Shown here: positions 1 through 10,200 of the stretch, piece after piece | Position numbering within the stretch: the first letter of the stretch is position 1 | Layout of the letters: each line of letters starts with the position of its first letter | Assembly (NCBI RefSeq): GCF_900176165.1 | Contig: NZ_FWWU01000006.1 | Coordinates: 62,001-126,000 of the forward strand | Source: Deinococcus hopiensis KR-140 | GTDB taxonomy: Bacteria > Deinococcota > Deinococci > Deinococcales > Deinococcaceae | Direction: 5' to 3' | DNA: 64,000 nt | Position numbers and translations under genes: made by a program | Notes under the pieces: model-generated | The model's database searches: none | Seen by the model: the letters and a program-made list of their open reading frames with translations, nothing else | Told to the model about the DNA's origin: nothing

Positions 1-2152
1 TCTGGACGGCCGCGCCGTACAGTTCTGCCATCAGGGCGCGGCGCGTGGGGTCTCCCCGCTGCTGTGCTCCGTACTCCCGGATGTAGAGGGCGCACATGAC
101 CGCAAAGTCGTTGTTCGCGCGCCGCGCGGCCGCCAGAGCGTCCCCGACCGGCGCGACACCGCTGTACATGGCGAGCGCTTCCGCCGTGATCAGCGCCCAC
201 GCGTACGCGTCGGCGTGTTCCGGTCCTTCCAGGTGGGGCAGGAGCGAGAGCACCGTCGGAAGGGAGGTACCCGCCAGCCCCCGGTTGTTCCACTCCCGGT
301 GGAGGTTGCGCGCCAGATACGCTGCCGAAACGAAATCACTGCGGGCAACGGCGCTCGTCAACGAAACCGTGAGATTCAAGTATTCCACAGTAAACCAGAC
401 GCGCCACTCGGTCTGCCGGTGCCCGTCAAGCATGTTCTGAAAGCCCAGATCCGATCGCTGCAAAAAAAATGCCGTGTGCTCCGCTTCCATGACACGCTGT
501 ACCGCTTCTGGAACGTTCAGGCGCTGGCGCGAGAGCTGGGCAATCAAGGGGTGCCGGCTAAAGCGGCCCGTCACGTCCACGCGCAACATGGACTGATCGA
601 CCAGCGCCATCAAGTCGTGGAGCGTAGCTCCAGTTACGCTGGAGGCCGCCTCAAAGGTGAAACCACCCTGGAAGACCACCAGCGCTGCGAGCACCTCCTG
701 GTTCCGGGGGGTCAGGCGCTGCCAGCTCTGCTCCAGCACCGCCCGCAGGTTGCGGTGCCGTTCCGGCAGATCCAGGACCGGCACGTCCAGCAGGTCCAGG
801 CTGGCGTGCAGTTCACTCAGGAGTTGCTTGGGCGTGAGCATCCGAATCCAGTTGGCTACCAGCTCGATGACGAGCGGTAGGCCGTCCACGAAGGCACACA
901 CGTCCTGCGCGTGCGCCAGGTCCTCGCCCGTCAGGCGGTACGTCGGGCGCACCCGCTGGACCTGCCCGATGAACAGCGCCAGGGCGTCACTGTGGGGCTG
1001 ACCTGGCAGCGCATGCACGTTCAGTCCGTTGAGTTCAAACGTCGTCTCTGCGCGCAGGGACAGCCGGCGGCGCGACGTGACGATGATCTTCAGGTGAGCA
1101 CATTTTCCAAGCAGATCGGCCAGCAGGGGGGCTGCCCCACCCAGATGCTCGAACTGGTCGAACACGATCAGCGCGGGGCGTTTGCGCAAGACGGTGACGA
1201 CCATGTCCAGGGCAGGGCGACCGGGTGTGAGCGCCGCCCCGATCGCCAGGGCCGTATGTGCGAGCAGATCGCCTGGCTGGCGGACGTCTTCCAGCGCGAT
1301 CCACCACACCTGGTCCTGAAATGCTCGCCCGGCGTTCCGTGCGGCCCGCAGGGCCAGGCGTGACTTCCCAGCGCCGCCAACCCCCCAGATCGTCAGCAGG
1401 CGCACGCCTGGGTCCGCCAGCGCTTGGCCAAGCTGCTCGAGGAGTTCCCGGTGCCCCACAAAGGGCGTGACCTCCACCGGCAGGTTGGTTCCGGGAAGGG
1501 TGAGGGGCTCCAATTCGGCGGCAGGGAGCAGACTGGCCTCCACGTCCACGCCCAGCTCACGGGCCTTGCGGGCGACCCACCCCGCCTGCTTGCTCCCCCC
1601 GAGCAGCAGCAACCGGTGCAGACGACGCAGGTCATGCACGTCGCGGGGCGGGAGTCCCGGCAGGAGCCAGGCGGCTTCGGCCTGCACGGTCGCTTCTTCC
1701 AGGCGCCCCTGCCCAGTGAGGTGTTCTGCGGCCTGGATCAGCGACTCCCACAGCTGTTCCGCGATGGACTCCCGGGTGTCCATGAGCCACTCCTCCAGCT
1801 CCGGACCAAAGAGGGTCGGGGAGAGTTCGGCCAGAAAGGGCCCACGGTACAGGGGCAGGGCCTGGGCCGGGCGACCCGCCTGAATATGCCCAAGCAGATC
1901 GGCAAAGTCACTGCCGCACTGGAGAATCAGGTGGTCCCCCCGCTCGGTGATCAGGCCAGGTGCGGTACGGCGCATCGTGCTGAGCAGCACCCGGAGGCTG
2001 GCCGCCGCGCTCGCGCTGCTCGGCCAGAACAAGGAGCGCAGCCGCGCACGGCTTGCCGAGCCTTCCACCGCCAGATAGGCGAGGAAGAGCAGGTGCCGGG
2101 GTGGGAGCCGGGGGCCGGAGAAGTGCGGGGCACCGAAGGTGTTCAAGTACAT
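1..2152 (-). CDS. AfsR/SARP-like transcriptional regulator with STAND ATPase, 3' end outside window
   Basis: The frame is open from the ATG at 2152 to the window edge, giving 717 visible residues. An in-frame TGA four codons upstream fixes the start, and GAGG lies 4 nt before it. Residues about 15-70 form a winged-helix-like segment (LFLAYLAVEGSASRARLR) and residues 80-200 are helical, BTAD-like. An NTPase module follows: Walker A GVGGAGKSRL near residue 260, Walker B LIVFDQFEHL near 330, and sensor-like IVTSRRRLSL near 357. Helical repeats probably continue beyond the window. Family knowledge: such SARP/LuxR-type ATPases are cytoplasmic activators switched by nucleotide and ligand. It lies on the same strand 105 bp after the FN3 gene, so it could regulate or be co-transcribed with the surface-protein cluster; that is inference. 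Confidence 0.8.
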   Translation of the reverse strand, partial: MYLNTFGAPHFSGPRLPPRHLLFLAYLAVEGSASRARLRSLFWPSSASAAASLRVLLSTMRRTAPGLITERGDHLILQCGSDFADLLGHIQAGRPAQALPLYRGPFLAELSPTLFGPELEEWLMDTRESIAEQLWESLIQAAEHLTGQGRLEEATVQAEAAWLLPGLPPRDVHDLRRLHRLLLLGGSKQAGWVARKARELGVDVEASLLPAAELEPLTLPGTNLPVEVTPFVGHRELLEQLGQALADPGVRLLTIWGVGGAGKSRLALRAARNAGRAFQDQVWWIALEDVRQPGDLLAHTALAIGAALTPGRPALDMVVTVLRKRPALIVFDQFEHLGGAAPLLADLLGKCAHLKIIVTSRRRLSLRAETTFELNGLNVHALPGQPHSDALALFIGQVQRVRPTYRLTGEDLAHAQDVCAFVDGLPLVIELVANWIRMLTPKQLLSELHASLDLLDVPVLDLPERHRNLRAVLEQSWQRLTPRNQEVLAALVVFQGGFTFEAASSVTGATLHDLMALVDQSMLRVDVTGRFSRHPLIAQLSRQRLNVPEAVQRVMEAEHTAFFLQRSDLGFQNMLDGHRQTEWRVWFTVEYLNLTVSLTSAVARSDFVSAAYLARNLHREWNNRGLAGTSLPTVLSLLPHLEGPEHADAYAWALITAEALAMYSGVAPVGDALAAARRANNDFAVMCALYIREYGAQQRGDPTRRALMAELYGAAVQ

Positions 2153-2257
2153 GGAGCCTCAAAAGCGGACGGACGGTGTGCACCGGCGGAAACGGGGCCT
2201 GAACCTATGCGGAGATGCGCCACGGCGGGTGCAGAAAGCCTGCTTCCGTCCTGTGCA

Positions 2258-4189
2258 CTAGGGCTGGTCAACGGGCATGGGGTTGGTCAGTGAACTTAGC
2301 TGACCACGTTCGTCCACCGACCGCAATTGGTACTGGCTTTGAGGTGTGCCCGCGGTGTCCGTGAACGATCCCGCAGTGATCAGGTCCGATGCCTGAAGGG
2401 CTGGGCGGCCCGCGGCGTCCAGGCGGTAGACGACCACGGCCAAGCCGGGCGCGGCTTTCCAGGTCACGCGGTTGCCCGCCCGCGCCCCCAACGCCTTGAC
2501 CTGCACCCCCTGGGGCGCAGCCGGAACGCCCGTGCTGGCCCGGTGGATGGCCACCGGTGTGGACGGTGCGGACACGTTGCCCGCGCCGTCCACACTCCGG
2601 ACGCTGTACGCGTACGTCACGCCTACCTCGGCGGTGGCGTCCAGATATGTGCGGGTCGCGGCGTTCAGACGGCCGAGTTCTACAGGGGCGGCGTTGCCCG
2701 TCGCGCGCAGCACCCGGAAACCGGCCAGGTCCGGAATATCTGCCTGCATCCAGCTCAACTTCACCCCTTCGGCGCTGACCGTGAAGGGCAGCAGGGCCGG
2801 AGCGGGGGGCGGCGTCTTATCGACGAGCTTGGAGGAGACGGTGGCCGAGCGCGCCGATTCCGCCTGGGAAGTGTTCAGGGCCGTCACGCGGTAAAAGTAC
2901 CGGTTGAGGAGACCGGCCCTGAGAGGGTCGGAGAAGGTCGTCCCCACGACGGGCTCGGTGTTCACGAGCAGTGCGGGGGCACCGGGCTGCTCGGATTCGC
3001 TGCGGTAGATCTGGTAGCCGCGAATGTCCTCTTCCCGGTTGGCCTTCCAGCTGAGGGTGAGGGCCGATTCGCCCGCTTTGATGGTCACGCCACTCGGTGC
3101 GGCGGGAGGCCTGGTGTTGACAGGCCGAGCGGAGACGAGGTTGCTGCGGGTCCCGACCTCTCCGCCCGCCGTCCCCGCGATGATCGCGTACACGTAAGGC
3201 TCGCCCACCCGTCCGGTGGTGTCGGTGTAGGTGGCTTCCCCGGGCTTCAGCGTCGCCACGGCCGTCAGCGGCCGGCTGGGGTCGGTGCCGCGCACAACGA
3301 CCTGCCGGGTGATCCGGCTGTCCTTTGGGGGAGTCCAGCGCAGGGTTACGGCCCGTTCCCTGACGGTGGCCCGCAGGTCTTCGGGAGCGGGCAGAACCGT
3401 CACGGCCTCGGTGGTCACCGTGATGGGGACGGTCCGGGCCGATTCCCGCCCGAACAGATCAACGGACGCCACCCGGTAGCGGTAGGTGGTCTTGGCCTGG
3501 AGGTCCGCGTCCTTGAATACGTCCCCGCCCGGCTGGCTGGACGGGAAAAACGGTGCGGGCCGCAGCAGCACGAACGGGCCGTTGCCCGCAGCGCGGTAGA
3601 TGTTGTACGCCACCACCAGCCCGCTGGACGCCGCAGCCGGAACCGACCAGCTGAGTTGTACGGCAGCGGGCGCGGCCTTGGCCCTGGGCGGTCCGGGCTG
3701 GGGCACGGGCATCAGGGGAGCGGTTGCAAAGGTGGCCTGCCCGACCTTCGTTTCCGTGCTTCCCAGCGCGGTGACGGTCACGGTGTACTGGCCAGGCCTG
3801 AGGTCCTTGAGGGTGATCATGATGCCCAGCGCGCGAGCATAGGCGGGCCGGGCGACCACGCTCAGCCCGAAAAAGGCCCGCTGGGTACGTTCGCTGGCAC
3901 TGCGGGGCGGCGTCTTGTATGTGGCGATCAGCGAGTCGTACTCGGGCCGGGGCAGTCCCAGGGCCGCCGTATACGGTTGCGGTGAGGAAACGGAGACAGT
4001 GCGGGTGCCGCCCGGGCCGCTGAGGCGCAGGGCAAACCCGCGCGCGGGCAGTACGTCCCCGGGCAAGTACCAGCGCAGGTAGGCGCCGTCCGGGGTGGGC
4101 AGGGCCGCGACGCCCCCCTTGGTGGGGGCGGTCTGGGCAGCGGCCACGCCGAGGCTGGCCGTCAGGGTGAGTAGCAGCAGGGTTCGCAT
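2258..4189 (-). CDS. Secreted fibronectin type III domain protein (five FN3 domains)
   Basis: This is a 643-residue protein with a clear signal peptide (MRTLLLLTLTASLGVAAAQT, cleavage after AAA or AQ). Residues about 20-160 are an unrecognised beta-rich head. Five FN3 domains follow at roughly 163-260, 262-355, 358-455, 462-555 and 558-643, each with the usual pattern (for example LSWKANREEDIRGYQIYRSE). The start has GAGG six bases upstream. It follows the giant PKD gene after 73 bp and is probably in the same transcript. No catalytic domain is visible, so a structural, adhesive or polysaccharide-contacting role outside the cytoplasm is the reasonable guess. There is no LPXTG motif, lipobox or C-terminal membrane helix. 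Confidence 0.85.
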   Translation of the reverse strand: MRTLLLLTLTASLGVAAAQTAPTKGGVAALPTPDGAYLRWYLPGDVLPARGFALRLSGPGGTRTVSVSSPQPYTAALGLPRPEYDSLIATYKTPPRSASERTQRAFFGLSVVARPAYARALGIMITLKDLRPGQYTVTVTALGSTETKVGQATFATAPLMPVPQPGPPRAKAAPAAVQLSWSVPAAASSGLVVAYNIYRAAGNGPFVLLRPAPFFPSSQPGGDVFKDADLQAKTTYRYRVASVDLFGRESARTVPITVTTEAVTVLPAPEDLRATVRERAVTLRWTPPKDSRITRQVVVRGTDPSRPLTAVATLKPGEATYTDTTGRVGEPYVYAIIAGTAGGEVGTRSNLVSARPVNTRPPAAPSGVTIKAGESALTLSWKANREEDIRGYQIYRSESEQPGAPALLVNTEPVVGTTFSDPLRAGLLNRYFYRVTALNTSQAESARSATVSSKLVDKTPPPAPALLPFTVSAEGVKLSWMQADIPDLAGFRVLRATGNAAPVELGRLNAATRTYLDATAEVGVTYAYSVRSVDGAGNVSAPSTPVAIHRASTGVPAAPQGVQVKALGARAGNRVTWKAAPGLAVVVYRLDAAGRPALQASDLITAGSFTDTAGTPQSQYQLRSVDERGQLSSLTNPMPVDQP

Positions 4190-4219
4190 GGGGGTCCTCA
4201 GGGTGGGGAGGGATAAAGG

Positions 4220-4251
4220 GAGCGGCCCGCAAAGTCGGGAACGGACCGCTC
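4220..4251 (-). terminator. Intergenic hairpin between the PKD and FN3 genes (attenuator-like)
   Basis: GAGCGGTCC and GGGCCGCTC (minus-strand sense) can form a 9-bp stem with one G-U pair and a 14-nt loop, followed by CCTTTATCC. The U-run is poor, so it could reduce read-through or protect the upstream message rather than stop transcription fully. Confidence 0.35.
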
Positions 4252-4262
4252 TGTCCGGGGGG

Positions 4263-7200
4263 CTAGAAGTCTGCGCGCCCGTTCACAGAGAAGCTGATGT
4301 CCGGAATCACAGGCATCGTGACCCGGCCCGCGAACGTGCCCTCGAAGAAGCGGCTGGCTGCCGAGACGTACAGGCGTCCCGTCATGGTCAGGCTGACGCC
4401 GACCGTGACATCGACGCCGCACGCACCTGCCCCTGCCGACGCACTCGCCCCCAGGCTCACGGAGGCGTCCAAGGCCGTCGGGTTATAGATGACGGCGAAG
4501 TCGGCGTTGATGCCCACCCAGGCTTCCGCCTCCCAGTGCCAGTTGCAGACCGCGCCCTCGCCCTTCTCGCCGATGCGGTAGCGGTAATTCGCGCCGAAAC
4601 CCGCGCGCACGCTGTCGCTGGCGAACATCAGGTAGCCGTTGATCTCCAGACCGTTCTGCTTGGTCTGGACGGGGGGCGCGGGGGTGGTGGACGTGGCGTC
4701 CGCATTCGGAACGCTCGGCGCCGTACTGCCCAGGGCCAGCAGGCGCACACCGATGGGATTTTGCTTCGTGCCGAGGTACACGTGCTGCCCGTCTCCGGAG
4801 AAGGGAGTGTAGACCTCGGCGTAGCCGCGCAGGGCCATGATTCCAGCAAATTCCAGCTCGCGGTTCTTGCTGCAATCCAGGCCGCGCCCGATGTTGGTCG
4901 CCGGTCCGACGCAGGCCTGCGCCAGGAAGTACCCGGAGCTGGGATCATCCACCGGGACGTTCAGGACGACCAGCGCCGCCGCGTTCGGCTGTTCGGTGCC
5001 GAAGGCCCCGTCCTTGAGCAGCGTGAGGAACCAGCCCTTGGCCGAGATGGCAATCGTGCCCGCCGTGTCGATCCCGAGTGCGCCCCGGAAGTGTACCGTG
5101 GAGCCCTTATCGGCCCACGGACCGAACACGGTCCCGGCCTGGACAGCGACGGTAACTCCGCTTTTCGGAATGGCCTTGACGGGCGGCACGTCGAAGTTGC
5201 CGTCTTTCCAGCTCATGTTGATGGCCAGCCCACCGTTGAATTCGTAGAAGCCGAAAGCGCCCACTGTGGCCAGAGGCTTGACGCTCAGGTCCGGGGCCCG
5301 GTACTTCGCCCACAGAAAGCCGTAGCCGGTACCGTTCTCGCGACCGAAGCCCGCCTTAACGCCCACGCCAAGCTTCTTAGCAATGGTCAGGTCGCCCTCA
5401 CCGATGAACTCCAAGGTGTTCTCGTCCTTGAACATCGCGCTCACGGCCACGTCGAAGCTGACGGTCTTGATCTCGCCCTTCACCCGCAGCTTCTCGAAGA
5501 CGATCTTGACGTCCTTGCCATCCTTGACCCAGAAGTTGACGGGTTCCACGGTGCCGCTGAGCGGCACCGCTTCGGTCAGCTGCAGCTTGCCGCGCAGGCT
5601 CAGGGTGTACTGACCTGCACCCTGATACGCGACACCAACGTCGGCGGCGGGGAAGGGGTACTGAAACAGGCTGAAGTTGGTCAGGCCCGTGGCGCTGGCC
5701 CACGCTTCTCCGTTCAGACTGACGCCGCCGTCTGGCGTGAAGGTCAGGTTGTAGAGCGGGAGTTTGACTTCCGCGCCGCTCACGCCGCCCAGGTTCCAGC
5801 GGGCATTGGAGAAGGTCAGCTTGGCGGTGCCGTCCCCACGGGTTTCCCAGGCGGGGGTGCCCAGGTCCAGCTTGGTCCGGCCAAAATCATGAACCGCTGG
5901 AGACCCGGCGGCGCTGAAGACCCACTTCGCACCTGGCGTGCCCAGTTGGGTGTTCCAGCCGATGTTCAGGGGCAACGCCTCGTTCACCATGGGCACGGTC
6001 AGGCTGCCCTTACCGCTCACCTTGGCGATCACGCCCCCGCTGATGGTGACCTGCATCCCAGCGGTTCGCACCGACCAGCCGCCGAAGGACAGGGTGGTGG
6101 ACTCCAGGTCAAAGGCTGTGGTGTAGCCACCGAGGGTGTAGGCGGCGGGACCCGTCACTCCGGCCACCGTACCCGTCACGAGGGGCGCGCCAACGAGCAT
6201 GCGGGCGGTGGGCAAAACCACGCCCATCCACTCGGGCCCGGGCGCACCGGCCTCGCTGCGGGCATAGGCGGTCTTGAGCACGTCGGAATTCTGCTTTCTC
6301 GACAGGTCGAGAACTCCCTCGACCGCCGAGACGGTAATGCCCGTCCCGAGGGTGGCGTCCCTGATGCCGGAACCTTCGCCGCTCAGTTCGGCGAAGAGTT
6401 CGCCGCCTTCTTGCAGGGCCGCGTCCCGGAAGGCCAGGCCCTCGCCCGTGTTCCCCGGTAGCTGCACCCTGCCGCTCAGCGTTGCCCCATCCGTCTTCAG
6501 GGTGAGGGTCTGGAGGCGCACGTCCGCCTGTCCCAGACTCAGAACCCTCAGTTGCAGGGAACCCAGGTCCACGCGGGTGGGCGCGCCGCCCGTGACTTTG
6601 TATCCCGCCTCCGTGCGGGTGACCTGAAGGGCCGAGAGGGTCACGTTCTGCGCGCCGAGATCGGATCCGCCGACGATCAGCCGCACGGTGCCCGTGCCCG
6701 AGAATGACTGGAGGTCCAGGTTCGTCACGCCCGTCAACTTCACGGTCAGGTTGCCGTAGGTCAGGGCCGTCGGGACGTCCAGCGTGTAGCTCAGGGTGTT
6801 GGCGGCGGGAATGCGTGGGGCCGAACACGCGGCGGCGCAGCGCGGCGTGACGCCTGTGATCTGGAACGACAGCGTGTGCCGCCCGGGTTTGGGCGGAGCC
6901 ACCGTGTAGGTCGCCGTGGCGGCGGTGCTCCCCTCGGGCAGGTCCACCGTCACGGTGGGTCCCGCCTGTCCGTCCAGAACCCATTGGCCGGTCAGGCTGC
7001 CGCTGCCGGTATAGGCGACGTTCAGGCGCACCCCCACCGGGTCCAGGGAACTGAGCGTGAGGGTGGAGCCGGACGGCCCTCCCGGGAACGCCAGGGTCGC
7101 GGCGCTCAGGGTCAGGGGCTGCTGGGCCTGCACGGTGGTCACGGCGCGGACGCTGCTCACGCCGTCTGGTGTACGCAGGCTCAGGGTGAGGGTATAGATG

Positions 7201-10200
7201 CCTGTCTGCGCGTAGCGGTGCGTCCAGCGGCCCGACTGACCGGTAAAGGTCAGCGGTTCGACCTGGCCGTCGCCATAGTCGAGCAGGTAGGTGGCGCCGG
7301 TCAGCAGCCCGGTGATGCGGAAGTCCAGCACGTCCGGCGAGGAACCGGGCGTGGCGGTGATGACCTCCCGCGGGGGCAGCCCAGCGGTGAAGGTGGTGGT
7401 CACCAGATCAAGGCCGGGGGCCGTCACAGTGACCGTGTATTGACCAGGCTTCAGGTACGTGTGAACCAGGGTGGTGGTCGTCCGTCCGGTCACCGTGTCC
7501 TGCTGGCCGTCGCCCCAGTCCACGGTGTAGGTGAGGGCGCTGACCAGTCCGCCGAGGGTGGCGCTGGCGCGCAACTCGGGGGACACGACCTGGAGGGTGA
7601 GGGGCTTGACCTGAAGGACGGCGGTGGCCGTGACGTCGGCGGTGCCAGGGGTACTCAGGGTGAGGGTGTAGGTGCCGGGTTTGGCATAGGTGTGGGTGAG
7701 GGTATCGGCGGCCACGCCGCTGACGGTGCGGTTCGACCCGTCGCCCCAGTTCAGGGTATAGGTGAGCGCCTTTTGCAAGCCGCTCACGTTGGCCGTGACC
7801 GTCAGGGCGTCCGTCGTGGCGCTCAGGGTGGCCGCCGTGACGGCCACGTTCACCGTGACCTTGACCGGAGCTGCACCGGGAACGGTGAGGGTCAGGGGAT
7901 ACACACCGGGTCGGCCGTAGGTGTGCGTCAGGGCCTTGGTGTCCACGCCGGTGATCTCCACCGCAGGGGTACCGTCTCCCCATTCCAGCCGGTAGGTCAG
8001 GGCAGGGATCAGGCCCGTGACCGTCACCTGGGCTTCCAGGGCGGTGGAGGTGGCCGTCACGACGGGCACCGGTTGAGTAACCGTGACGGGCGCAGTTGCT
8101 GCTGGGGACTGGGGAGCCTTGAGACTGACGGTATAGGTCCCGGCCTGCGGGTAGGTGTGGACCTTCTGGCCCTCGGTGACGCCGGTGATCGTGTCCCGCT
8201 GCCCGTCGCCCCAGTCCAGGGTGTAACTCAAGCTGGGGATCAGCCCCCGGAAGTCCGAACGGACTTCCGCATACACGTTGGCGCTGGAGGGGGTGACGGA
8301 GAGGATGGGGGCGTCCACGCTGACGTACTGAAGGGTGACGGGAACGCTGGCCGCGTCGCCGAGTTCGGGCGTGATGGTCACGGTGTAGGTGCCCGGAGCC
8401 GCGTAAGTGTGGCTCAGGGTGGTCTCGGTGGACTGAGCCGTGAGGGTCTGCTCCTGGGCGTCGCCCCACTGCACGCGGTACGCGGCGGTCTTGACGAGAC
8501 GCCCGAGTTGCAAGGTGAGGGTGAGGTTGGTGCTGGTGGTGCCCAGGACCGGTGCGGGAACCCGCACCGTGACGCTTTGCTGCGCGGGAGGTGCGTCCGG
8601 AGACGTGACGGTGACAGCGAAAGTACCGGGAAGCGCGTACTGGTGAACGCGGGTGAAGGTGGAGACCCCAGTCACGGCTTCGGTGCTGCCATCTCCCCAC
8701 GCGAGGGTGTACGTCAGGCTCGGTACCAACCCCGAAAGCGAAGCGGTGAAGGCCGTGTCCGTCTGTCCCTGGGCGGGCGTCACGGTCAGGACAGGGGTGG
8801 GCACACTCAGCGTGACGCTGGCCGTGACGTCGGCGGTGCCAGGGGTACTCAGGGTGAGGGTGTAGGTGCCGGGTTTGGCATAGGTGTGGGTGAGGGTATC
8901 GGCGGCCACGCCGCTGACGGTGCGGTTCGACCCGTCGCCCCAGTTCAGGGTATAGGTGAGCGCCTTTTGCAAGCCGCTCACGTTGGCCGTGACCGTCAGG
9001 GCGTCCGTCGTGGCGCTCAGGGTGGCCGCCGTGACGGCCACGTTCACCGTGACCTTGACCGGAGCTGCACCGGGAACGGTGAGGGTCAGGGGATACACAC
9101 CGGGTCGGCCGTAGGTGTGCGTCAGGGCCTTGGTGTCCACGCCGGTGATCTCCACCGCAGGGGTACCGTCTCCCCATTCCAGCCGGTAGGTCAGGGCAGG
9201 GATCAGGCCCGTGACCGTCACCTGGGCTTCCAGGGCGGTGGAGGTGGCCGTCACGACGGGCACCGGTTGAGTAACCGTGACGGGCGCAGTTGCTGCTGGG
9301 GACTGGGGAGCCTTGAGACTGACGGTATAGGTCCCGGCCTGCGGGTAGGTGTGGACCTTCTGGCCCTCGGTGACGCCGGTGATCGTGTCCCGCTGCCCGT
9401 CGCCCCAGTCCAGGGTGTAACTCAAGCTGGGGATCAGCCCCCGGAAGTCCGAACGGACTTCCGCATACACGTTGGCGCTGGAGGGGGTGACGGAGAGGAC
9501 GGGGGCGTCCACGCTGACGTACTGAAGGGTGACGGGAACGCTGGCCGCGTCGCCGAGTTCGGGCGTGACGGTCACGGTGTAGGTGCCCGGAGCCGCGTAA
9601 GTGTGGCTCAGGGTGGTCTCGGTGGACTGAGCCGTGAGGGTCTGCTCCTGGGCGTCGCCCCACTGCACGCGGTACGCGGCGGTCTTGACGAGACGCCCGA
9701 GTTGCAAGGTGAGGGTGAGGTTGGTGCTGGTGGTGCCCAGGACCGGTGCGGGAACCCGCACCGTGACGCTTTGCTGCGCGGGAGGTGCGTCCGGAGACGT
9801 GACGGTGACAGCGAAAGTACCGGGAAGCGCGTACTGGTGAACGCGGGTGAAGGTGGAGACCCCAGTCACGGCTTCGGTGCTGCCATCTCCCCACGCGAGG
9901 GTGTACGTCAGGCTCGGTACCAACCCCGAAAGCGAGGCGGTGAAGGCCGTGTCCGTCTGTCCCTGGGCGGGCGTCACGGTCAGGACAGGGGTGGGCACAC
10001 TCAGCGTGACGCTGGCCGTGACGGGAGTGCCGCCATCGGGCGTTACCGTCACGGTCTTCGTGCCGGGGGCACTGTAGAGGTGCGTGAGGGTCATGGTCGG
10101 CCCAGTCGCCGTGAAGCGCTCGGTCGCCCCACCTCCCCAGTCAATGGTGTACGCAACCCCCCTGTACAGGCGGCCCGCGCTCAGCGTGGCCGTCAGGGTG

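Noticed and set aside
4095..6461. Plus-strand frame of 788 codons, and similar plus-strand frames at 2327-3985 and 14965-17637
   Set aside because: These are shadows of the FN3, PKD and cphA genes, with low-complexity composition and no domain.
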